A stretch of DNA of 64,000 bases from Aedes albopictus (lineage: Eukaryota; Arthropoda; Insecta; Diptera; Culicidae). The DNA lies in NCBI RefSeq assembly GCF_035046485.1, contig NC_085137.1, positions 16,211,346 through 16,275,345 of the forward strand, written 5' to 3'. The notes below the pieces were generated by a model, which made no database searches, was not told where the DNA came from, and was given only the letters and a program-made list of their open reading frames with translations. Positions 1-7,995 of this stretch are shown here, piece after piece (the first letter of the stretch is position 1; the number at the start of each line of letters is the position of its first letter). The position numbers and the translations under genes were made by a program.

Positions 1-690
1 GCTTGCAAATAGCAAGAACGACTGGTGGGTTCTTTTGAATTCAATATTCAAGGTCGTTGAGGTTATTGTGAAAGTCGTTCATGATCCACTGTAGAGGAGA
101 AATGGAACGTCCCACAAAGTCGATGCCGGGATCGTCGAAGAACTAGAACGAGAAATAACGGAGATACTTGCCACAGGAACTACTGTGGGTCATGCCTATT
201 TGAGTTTTATTTGGTATATGGAGTTTCTTGCTTCTATCCGTGCCGAGCGTCTTGGTTAGAAAGTCTAGATCTCGTCTATGTCAGGTTTTTTCTTATTCCT
301 TGCTTCAACCCCATGATCCTCGGGGCTACGAGTATATCTGCCCTTGTGCCCCCCGGTTTCCGGGACCGTGGGATGCGAAGAGGGTTGTCCGCCAATTCCG
401 GTAGTGTTGTAGCTTTCGCACCGACGGACTGTCCCACGGAGGAGGGTCCGAGGAAGCAATCGGTAAGGGTGTCTACTCTTAAGCCAAAATAAAATCCCAC
501 GGGAATTCCAGATTTTTTTTTTCAGGGGAGACTTTTAAAATTCATCGGCTCAAGTTCAAGTCAACGATTTGGTAGATTTTTAAGATAATAAATAATCCGC
601 ACTATTCACGAAAAAAAGTAGAAAAAGAAAATAAATTTCTACTTATTTTCGAGAATATTTTTGTATAGCTCATGAAAAAAAAATATTTAA
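1..690. other. Unassigned flank, no gene seen
   Basis: I see no recognisable gene here. The stretch 300-500 is GC-richer than its surroundings and has short overlapping open frames on both strands, but none has a recognisable domain. It could be the remnant of an older mobile element. From about 500 it becomes AT-rich, up to the LINE insertion point. The last 16 bases (675-690, nine A then TATTTAA) are the left target-site duplication of the LINE that follows. Confidence 0.5.
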
Positions 691-1337
691 CATTCCTTGC
701 TGAGCGCTTGTACGAGTCGGTCGACAGGTTCCCGGTCTCATCACAAGGTACTTTCACAGTGTTCTTTTTCGGTCTTTTTCCCCACCGCCCGAGTGGGTTT
801 TTGGTCGACGGATAAGAATTATTATCAAATTAAGTGCAAGTGAAGTGCCTCTAAGTGATTGCGCCTGCGAAGGGAGCGAACTAGGTAGACAAGATCTACA
901 TAGTATCGTGCCACCATTGAAATAACATTCGCCGTCAGCTTCATCGGCGATTAATTCAACGCATATCAGCTGCGTTGAGTACTACCTGCTGCCGTAGCCT
1001 ACACACCGAACGGACGAACGGACAGCTGCTATAGCCACACCGCGTGGAAACGGTTAAGTAGCAATCTATTGTGTCGAATTTTATTTGCTGCTCCGAGTCT
1101 GCTTTGTTTTCAAGGTCGTTTTTTTTTCCTCCACATTTTTCGCCCTGCACGTTTTTTTTTCGATCCATTAGGGTGGGTCAAAATACAAATATCGTTAGGT
1201 TCAAAAAAGTTTGGTTTTTTTCACAAGTATTACTATTTTGTACGTTTGACTACACAGGTTGTGTCAAATTAAAAACCAACTCTTCCATTTAGTTTTGTTT
1301 TGCTTTTGTGTGTTTTAGCGGTAGAGTTCGCTCCCGC
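691..1337 (+). promoter_or_regulatory. LINE 5' UTR, presumed internal promoter
   Basis: Sequence between the inferred 5' terminus of the LINE and the ORF1 start. LINEs of this group are transcribed from an internal promoter at the 5' end, so it should lie here; this is from family knowledge. I see no TATA box at the terminus. Short T-rich runs at 1120-1220 precede ORF1. Confidence 0.45.
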
Positions 1338-2618
1338 ATGGACGTTTCAAATGGAGGCGAAACGCCTCCAAAAGATCTCATTGCTCGAACGCGATTTTAC
1401 CAACCATCTTCGCCTGGGCCTTGGGTTGTCTATTTCCGGCGCAAAAACAAACCGTTGAATGTACTCTCAATCTCTCGAGATCTGACGCGTAAGTATCCTG
1501 GGACTGTTATTCATCAAGTGAAACAGACCAAGCTGCGTGTAACTGCACCTAGTTACAAAGCAGCAAATGAAATTGCTCAGCACGAAGCGTTTAGCTGTGA
1601 ATATACGATCTATGTGCCGGCACGAGAAGTAGAGGTGGAGGGGAAGATCCTCGACGAAATGCTGACGTGCGAGGACATCAAGAGCGGATTCGGACGCTTT
1701 AAGAATAGATCTATCCCCGATGTGGCAATCCTAGATTGCAAGCGGCTGTCTAAGGCTTCCATGGAAGGGAGTAAGAAAGTGTACTCGCCATCAGCGTTTT
1801 TTCGAGTGACTTTCCCAGGTTCCGTCCTCCCAGAATTTGTAGTCATTGATGGTGCTTTTTACCCAGTGCGTCTTTTTAGGCCGAAGGTATTCAATTGTAC
1901 CAAATGCAAGCAGTTTGGTCACAGTGATAGCTTTTGCGACAACAAACCTCGTTGTGGCAAATGCAACCAGGCTCATTTAGAGGACTCTTGCACACAGGAA
2001 GCTGAAAAGTGTAGCTACTGTGGCGGAGATCCACATGACTTGCAAGATTGCCCGGCTTATAAGAGACGCATTCAAAATGAGAGTCGCTCTATCATAAGGC
2101 GCTCCAAACAGACATATGCGGAGATGGTGAAATCTTTTAAAACACCAGAATCCGTGTCTGAATCAGCTGTCCCAGTTGAAAATCCCTTTCACGAGTTGTC
2201 TTCTGATGATCAGGACGATGACGAAACTGATGAGGGTGGATCTTCTTCGGAGGTACACGCACCTGGAAAAAGGAAGTCATCATCTTCCCCGGGATTGCGC
2301 CGAAAGGTTTTTTTGAAATCTTCCCTCAAAAGTTTGCCTAATATGAAAGGAGGCGGAGTAAATTTAAAAACTCCGAACAAACAGGCCCCTGATTACTCAG
2401 TTCCATGCTGCAGTAAAGTCCTAGTGAATCCGCCTCCAACTGTTAAGTATACTTCAAAAAGAAGCATTCGACAAAGTAGCAAAAAAAAAGGCTACAAAAG
2501 CTCCTCGAACTTCAACTCAACCCCCCAAGCCCAAACGAGGACTGCTTACTTTCAGGGTTCTTGTGGATCGCTTATATCATGCCCTTGGCCTTCCGGACAC
2601 TCTTCGAGGCATTCTTGA
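1338..2618 (+). CDS. LINE ORF1, gag-like RNA-binding protein (C-terminus frameshifted)
   Basis: Nucleic-acid-binding ORF1 protein that would package the LINE RNA. I chose the ATG at 1338 (MDVSNGGETPPKD); an in-frame ATG at 1308 adds ten residues of no obvious value. An N-terminal domain of about 185 residues is followed by three cysteine clusters near residues 187, 206 and 225: CTKCKQFGHSDSFC (a standard CCHC knuckle), then a CGKC..H..C and a CSYC..H..C cluster. A serine-rich and acidic linker follows. The frame ends at 2618, but the last roughly 43 residues after an A9 run (2481-2489) look like noise, while a protein-like continuation sits in the +1 frame to 2706. One extra A, real or a sequencing error, would explain this. 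Confidence 0.88.
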   Translation: MDVSNGGETPPKDLIARTRFYQPSSPGPWVVYFRRKNKPLNVLSISRDLTRKYPGTVIHQVKQTKLRVTAPSYKAANEIAQHEAFSCEYTIYVPAREVEVEGKILDEMLTCEDIKSGFGRFKNRSIPDVAILDCKRLSKASMEGSKKVYSPSAFFRVTFPGSVLPEFVVIDGAFYPVRLFRPKVFNCTKCKQFGHSDSFCDNKPRCGKCNQAHLEDSCTQEAEKCSYCGGDPHDLQDCPAYKRRIQNESRSIIRRSKQTYAEMVKSFKTPESVSESAVPVENPFHELSSDDQDDDETDEGGSSSEVHAPGKRKSSSSPGLRRKVFLKSSLKSLPNMKGGGVNLKTPNKQAPDYSVPCCSKVLVNPPPTVKYTSKRSIRQSSKKKGYKSSSNFNSTPQAQTRTAYFQGSCGSLISCPWPSGHSSRHS

Positions 2619-2706
2619 TATTCTTATCCCAACAGTAGAAGAATATTTTCGGAATTTGACACAATCATGGCCCCTCCTTGCTTCGATCATATCTTTCGAT
2701 GGATAA
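2490..2706 (+). other. Displaced ORF1 C-terminal segment (alternate frame)
   Basis: Directly after the A9 run the reading frame offset by one base is open for about 71 codons to a TAA at 2704-2706. It reads as ordinary protein (for example LTFRVLVDRLYHALGLPDTL), unlike the low-complexity tail of the annotated frame. Its stop overlaps the ORF2 start by eight bases, ATGGATAA, a compact ORF1/ORF2 junction. The simplest reading is that this is the true C-terminus and the A run is one base too long. Programmed slippage is possible but less economical. Confidence 0.75.
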
Positions 2707-5700
2707 TTCATCAAAAGAGGTGCAAGATATGATCACTGTGCTACAGTGGAACTGTCATAGTTTAAAACCTAAATTAGACCTGTTTAAATTTTTGATTCAC
2801 AACTCAGATTGTGATATATTTGCCCTTTGTGAAACATGGCTTTCTTCTGAAGATGAACTCAACTTCCATGATTTTAACATTATACGCCAGGATCGAGATG
2901 ACCATTATGGGGGAGTTCTTTTGGGGATCAAAAAGACTTACTCCTTTTACAGAATACCAATTCCGACTCATCCTGGAGTAGAAATTGTCGCTTGCCAAAT
3001 AAACGTAAAGGGTAAAGATCTTTGCGTAGCTTCCGTTTACATTCCTCCAGGTATTTCAATTAACCGCCGTCATCTTTGGAATGCAGTTTCTGCACTATCA
3101 CATCCAGTTTTAATTCTGGGTGATATGAACTCACATGGTACTGGGTGGGGCGAACCATATGACGATCGTAGAGCGGCTATTTTTTATGATTTGTGCGACG
3201 ATTTCAATTTGAACATTTTAAATACAGGTGAAGTGACACGCATTGCATCCGACGGTAAAGAAAGTCGGCTTGACCTTTCTCTGGGATCAAGTTCACTATC
3301 ATTCGATTGCTTGTGGAAGGTGATCGAAGATCCTCATGGTAGTGATCACTTGCCCATTATAACCACCATAAAACATAATTGCGAAAGGTCATACGAGCCA
3401 ATTCAGGTCCCTTTTGACCTCACTAGGAGCATCGATTGGCAAAAGTATGCAGAAGCGGTATCTTTTGGAGTTGAATCATCCAATCCTCTCCCACCTTTGG
3501 ATGAGTATCGATTCCTGTCTGAACTGATTTACAGGAGTGCATTAGAATCACAAAAACGACGTGTTCCAAGTGCAACCTTCAAAAGAAGACCAGCCACACT
3601 TGGCTGGGATGATGATTGCACCCAATTGTATCTTAAAAAATCTGATGCCTTCAAAGCTTTTCGTAGGCAAGGCACCTCGGATCTTTATCAAGAGTACGCT
3701 AAACTCGAAAGACAACTGAAGAACTTGCTAAAAGCGAAAAAGCGTAGTTATTGGCGACATTTCATTGAGGGTCTCTCAAGAGAAACTTCGATGACAACGC
3801 TTTGGAGAGTGGCTCGCAACATGCGAAACCGCTCTTCTTCTAATGAAAGTGACGAATACTCCAATCGCTGGATATTCAACTTCGCGAAAAAGGTCTGCCC
3901 AGACTCGGTCCCAGCTGAACCGCTCTCTTGGGAAACTTCCTCAGGAGACGGCTCTCTGGACAGACCATTCTCCATGCTGGAGTTCTCTATAGCTCTTCTT
4001 TCTTCAAACAATTCTGCTCCGGGACGCGATATGATAAAGTTCAATCTTCTAAAGAATCTCCCAGATATCGCGAAAAGACGATTACTGGACCTGTTCAACT
4101 CATTCATGGAGAACAACATCGTTCCGCATGAATGGAGACAGGTCAAAGTAATAGCTATTCAAAAGCCTGGTAAACCAGCGTCTGATCATAATTCATACCG
4201 CCCAATTGCTATGTTATCATGTTTAAGGAAATTGTTGGAAAAAATGATCCTATCACGACTCGATCATTGGGTCGAATCGAATAACTTGCTATCAAATACA
4301 CAATTCGGGTTTCGCAAGGGTAAAGGAACAAACGATTGTCTAGCGTTGCTTTCAACAGATATTCAACTGGCCTTTGCGGAAAAGGAGCAACTGGCTTCAG
4401 TTTTCTTGGATATTAAGGGCGCCTTTGATTCAGTTTCCATAGGAATATTGTCAGAAAAACTGCACAATAGTGGACTTCCAGGAATTTTAAATAATTTCTT
4501 GTATAATTTGTTGTCAGAAAAACATATGAGCTTCAATCTCGGACAACTGTCAACTTCCAGAATTAGCTACATGGGTCTACCCCAAGGCTCATGCTTAAGT
4601 CCCTTGCTTTATAATTTCTACGTGAAAGATATTGATAGTTGCTTGGAAGGCCAATGCACGCTAAGACAACTTGCAGATGATGCGGTGGTTTCTCTAAAAG
4701 GCCCACATGCAGAAATGTTGCAAAGACCATTGCAAAATTCTCTAAATAATCTGTCAATCTGGGCAAGAGATTTAGGGATCGAGTTTGCTCCGCAAAAAAC
4801 TCAATTGGTCGTGTTTTCTAGAAAGCGGAACCCAGCCCAACTGAAACTCAATCTTTTGGGAATAGAAATCGACCAATCTTTGACTTCGAAATACCTTGGG
4901 GTCTGGTTTGATTCAAAAGGCACTTGGGGTACCCAAACTAAGTATTTGGTGCAAAAATGTCAGCAAAGGATCAATTTTCTACGCACAATTACCGGAACAT
5001 GGTGGGGTGCTCACCCGGAAGACCTCATAAAACTTTACAAAACGACTATTCTCTCTGTTCTCGAGTATGGCTCATTCTGTTTCCACTCAGCAGCAAACTG
5101 CCACCTAATAAAATTGGAACGAATTCAATATCGTTGTCTGCGTATTGCCCTCGGCTGCATGCATTCAACGCATAATGCGAGCCTAGAGGTCCTGGCAGGG
5201 GTGAAACCTCTCCAGAACCGCTTCTGGGAGCTCTCGCTAAGGTTACTTATCAAGTGTGGAGTGAGCAACACACTTGTTATTGAAAACTTCGAAGAAATGC
5301 TTACTCTGAATACTCAGTCAAAATTTATGAGAATCTATCTTTTCTACATGTCATCTGACATAAGCCTCCCAGGTCATAATCCACCTCGTGTACACTTCAC
5401 CAATGACAGTTCCTCTGTTAAATACGATCTGTCAATGAAACAAGCTACTCATGGAATTCCAGATCAACTTCGATGTATATCTATTCCCCGCATTTTTAAC
5501 GAAAAGTACCAACATGTCAATTCCTGTAAGAGATTCTTCACTGATGGGTCTCGCATAAATGGATCCACTGGTTTCGGTGTCTTCAATGAAAATTCCACCG
5601 CCTTCCGCAAACTTCAGGAACCTTGCTCGGTTTATGTTGCTGAGCTGGCAGCAATCAACTTCGCTTTGGGGATGATTTCCAACATGCCCGTAGACCATTT

Positions 5701-6385
5701 CTTCATCTTCTCGGATAGCCTTAGTTCTATTGAGGCACTCCGGTCGATGAAACCTGTAAAACATCCATCTTACTTTCTTACAAAAATAAGGGAGCAGATG
5801 GGTGCACTGGTCGAAAGATCATACAAGATTACCTTTGTATGGGTCCCCTCACATTGCTCAATTTATGGCAATGAGAAGGCGGACTCTCTCGCAAAGGTGG
5901 GCGCACAGGAAGGTGAGATCTATGATAGAAGAATTTCACATGATGAATTTTTCCATTTTGTTCGCCAGAGTTCTCTTCAAAGTTGGCAAAATGATTGGCG
6001 AGATGGCCAGCTGGGACGGTGGTTACATTCCATTATTCCTAATGTTTCCTTGCGAGCGTGGTGGCATGGTTTGGATGTGAGTCGAAATTTCATTCGCGTA
6101 ATGTCAAGGCTTATGTCCAACCATTACTCGCTAGATGCGCATTTACACAGGATTAACCTCGCGTTGAGCAATGTTTGTACTAAGTGCGGTTCCGGTTATG
6201 ATGACATCGACCACGTAGTTTGGCAATGCCCGGATAATGACGCCTCCAGAGCGCTACTATTGGATACCCTTGAGGCCCGAGGTAGACAACCCTTTGTTCT
6301 TGTGAGAGATGTGTTGGGGACCCGCGATGTCACGTACATGGGATGTATTTTCGACTTTCTTCGCTCTGCTGATATAAAAGTTTAA
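2699..6385 (+). CDS. LINE ORF2: endonuclease, reverse transcriptase, RNase H polyprotein
   Basis: Enzymatic protein for target-primed reverse transcription, about 1228 residues and uninterrupted. I take the start at 2699 because it overlaps the probable ORF1 stop; an in-frame ATG at 2678 adds seven residues. Domains in order: an exonuclease-endonuclease-phosphatase endonuclease (WNCHSLKP near residue 17, ETWLS, GDMNSHG near 141, SDHLPI near 214); reverse transcriptase (SYRPIAMLS near 498, FLDIKGAFDS near 568, GLPQGSCLSP near 624, catalytic ADD in LADDAV near 657); RNase H (TDGS near 946, AEL near 981, SDS near 1003, WVPSHCS near 1047, GNEKAD); and a C-terminal CTKC...H...C zinc-binding motif near 1159. 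All expected catalytic residues are visible, so the protein could be active. RNase H places it in the I group rather than Jockey or RTE. Confidence 0.95.
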   Translation: MDNSSKEVQDMITVLQWNCHSLKPKLDLFKFLIHNSDCDIFALCETWLSSEDELNFHDFNIIRQDRDDHYGGVLLGIKKTYSFYRIPIPTHPGVEIVACQINVKGKDLCVASVYIPPGISINRRHLWNAVSALSHPVLILGDMNSHGTGWGEPYDDRRAAIFYDLCDDFNLNILNTGEVTRIASDGKESRLDLSLGSSSLSFDCLWKVIEDPHGSDHLPIITTIKHNCERSYEPIQVPFDLTRSIDWQKYAEAVSFGVESSNPLPPLDEYRFLSELIYRSALESQKRRVPSATFKRRPATLGWDDDCTQLYLKKSDAFKAFRRQGTSDLYQEYAKLERQLKNLLKAKKRSYWRHFIEGLSRETSMTTLWRVARNMRNRSSSNESDEYSNRWIFNFAKKVCPDSVPAEPLSWETSSGDGSLDRPFSMLEFSIALLSSNNSAPGRDMIKFNLLKNLPDIAKRRLLDLFNSFMENNIVPHEWRQVKVIAIQKPGKPASDHNSYRPIAMLSCLRKLLEKMILSRLDHWVESNNLLSNTQFGFRKGKGTNDCLALLSTDIQLAFAEKEQLASVFLDIKGAFDSVSIGILSEKLHNSGLPGILNNFLYNLLSEKHMSFNLGQLSTSRISYMGLPQGSCLSPLLYNFYVKDIDSCLEGQCTLRQLADDAVVSLKGPHAEMLQRPLQNSLNNLSIWARDLGIEFAPQKTQLVVFSRKRNPAQLKLNLLGIEIDQSLTSKYLGVWFDSKGTWGTQTKYLVQKCQQRINFLRTITGTWWGAHPEDLIKLYKTTILSVLEYGSFCFHSAANCHLIKLERIQYRCLRIALGCMHSTHNASLEVLAGVKPLQNRFWELSLRLLIKCGVSNTLVIENFEEMLTLNTQSKFMRIYLFYMSSDISLPGHNPPRVHFTNDSSSVKYDLSMKQATHGIPDQLRCISIPRIFNEKYQHVNSCKRFFTDGSRINGSTGFGVFNENSTAFRKLQEPCSVYVAELAAINFALGMISNMPVDHFFIFSDSLSSIEALRSMKPVKHPSYFLTKIREQMGALVERSYKITFVWVPSHCSIYGNEKADSLAKVGAQEGEIYDRRISHDEFFHFVRQSSLQSWQNDWRDGQLGRWLHSIIPNVSLRAWWHGLDVSRNFIRVMSRLMSNHYSLDAHLHRINLALSNVCTKCGSGYDDIDHVVWQCPDNDASRALLLDTLEARGRQPFVLVRDVLGTRDVTYMGCIFDFLRSADIKV

Positions 6386-6782
6386 TTCGCTTGTGTTCTC
6401 TTCTCCAGTTTTTTTTTCTCTGTTTTGTCCTCTTTGTGTTACCAAGCTGCTCATGGCCATCCGGAAGACCAAGTCCCACAACAAGTTGGTACCAACACCA
6501 CAAGGCACCGAATACGCTAGCAAGATGCGATTCACCCCCGGATGAGCTGCAGTGAAACCTTTGGCCCAATCCTTACCCTGTCCATCCCTCAAAATGTGAC
6601 CTTCTAACCTCGAGCTGCCACGAGTACCCTGGCTTCCACCCATTACTAACAGATATCATTATAAAGCTATTACTCTGTAAAATTGTATATTATTAAGTAC
6701 AAAGAAAGATCCTCGGCTCCGTAAAGCGTTACACGCGATTGAGCCCCAAATAAATGAAATAGATAAAAAAAAAAATATTTAA
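6386..6782 (+). other. LINE 3' UTR, A-rich tail and right TSD
   Basis: Non-coding 3' region of the LINE. It ends in a short AAATAAATGAAATAGAT segment and an A run (6765-6775) that merges with the right copy of the 16-bp target-site duplication (about 6767-6782). Confidence 0.75.
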
Positions 6783-7079
6783 ATTATTTCAAATAATTTG
6801 GGCTTAATTTATAATATAAATAAAAAACAAGCCCAAATTTTATAAAGTTTATACATTTTTTAGAAACAATGCTCCTTCAAGAATAAAACAAAAATCGGTC
6901 AAGGAATATTTAGATTTTCTCAGAATTCTTTTAGTTAAATTGCAAGAAATAGCTTTGACTTTTCGACCGATAATTTCTTTTAAAAAGAAGTGACCTACAC
7001 ATATTCTACAAAATCATGAAAAAACCTTTAGGTTTATTATCATTACGATAAATTTGAATAATTCAACAGATTTGGGCTA
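6783..7079. other. AT-rich flank with a small inverted repeat
   Basis: No gene. An imperfect inverted repeat lies around 6795-6843 (TAATTTGGGCTT against AAGCCCAAATTTTA). The rest is plain AT-rich sequence. Confidence 0.4.
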
Positions 7080-7995
7080 TTCCGAATAATACTTCTCCAG
7101 AACTCTTTCAATGAATAGAAATTCCTTTAAAGATTGGTTTAGAAATTAAATTGCAAATCTATTCAGAATTGGTTCCGAAACCCTTTTGAGAATATCACAC
7201 GGAACTTTCTCTATGATGCTTTCTGAGTTTCTCGCTGGATGCCTACCGGGATTCTTACAGAAGTTCTTCTTGCTGATTTCTTCTTAACGGTTTTCAGAGC
7301 TGCTACCTCTTGAATTTCCCTATTTTTTTCCCCGAAACTACTCCCAGAACTTGTTTCTGTGATGTCTTACCCAGGACTTCTTCCGAGAAGATTTCTTCTT
7401 CAATCGATCTCGTAAAATTTCGTCTTTTTCTCCCGGATAAATAGAAATTTCCTGTGAGGAATTTCGTAAGTTGTCCAAGGAGACATGAAACAAATAGAAG
7501 TTTCAAGAATAATTTCTGCAATAACTCTGGGAGAAATGTGGCTTCGTGGTCGTAAGGCTAGTGTCACCAAGCATATAGTCGTAGCTTGCTGAGGAGCGCG
7601 GGTTCGCCGCAGCTGTCAGGAAAAGTTTTCGGCTGTGCTACTGGGCGTTGCATGCTAGTTCGTTGTCTAGTGTCGTGATTCCTTCAAAGAGCGAATAGCT
7701 CACTGGAAGCATTGATCGTATCCGTGTGCAAATCCCGGGAAAATCTCCTGGGAAGGTCCCAAGCGAAACATTGGAAGGAATCGCAAAAAGTTTTCAAGAT
7801 AAATCCCGAGAGAAACTCTAGGAGAAATTCTGCGACAACATCTGAGAGATATTCTGATAGAAACACATGTGGAGAATCGGGTAAACTCCTGGAAGAAATT
7901 CCACGAAAATTACTTTGCGGAAAACGAAAGAGGAATCCCGGAAAAACCACACGATGGACTTGTTTGAACACAGTTGGATGATACATTATGTTGCG
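7080..7995. repeat. Degenerate 12-bp GGAATTCC-type satellite
   Basis: Diffuse copies of a roughly 12-bp motif related to GGAATTCCTGGA, rich in AATTTC and GAAATTC words. It is the same family as the dense arrays at 15-16.7 kb and 33-35 kb, but much decayed. A SINE-like sequence interrupts it at about 7539-7740. Confidence 0.6.
7539..7740 (+). mobile_element. tRNA-derived SINE-like sequence
   Basis: A block distinct from the surrounding satellite. It opens with an A-box-like TGGCTTCGTGG at 7539 and has a B-box-like GGTTCGCC at 7601. The 62-base spacing would suit a tRNA with a long variable arm. A roughly 130-bp body follows. No clear tail or TSD was found, so both boundaries are approximate. 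Confidence 0.45.

Larger units (their letters stand above)
691..6766 (+). mobile_element. Full-length I-type non-LTR retrotransposon (LINE) with TSD
   Basis: A 6.1-kb autonomous LINE. It begins CATTCCTTGCTGAGCG, has a roughly 650-bp 5' UTR, a gag-like ORF1 with three zinc knuckles, an ORF2 with endonuclease, reverse transcriptase and RNase H, a 3' UTR of about 380 bp and an A-rich tail. The left flank 675-690 (A9 then TATTTAA) recurs after the tail at about 6767-6782, giving a 16-bp target-site duplication; the exact 3' boundary is blurred by the A run. An RNase H domain after the RT, plus a CCHC-type ORF1, is the I-clade arrangement. The long intact ORF2 and clear TSD suggest a young insertion. 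The only visible lesion is a likely one-base frameshift near the end of ORF1. Confidence 0.9.
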
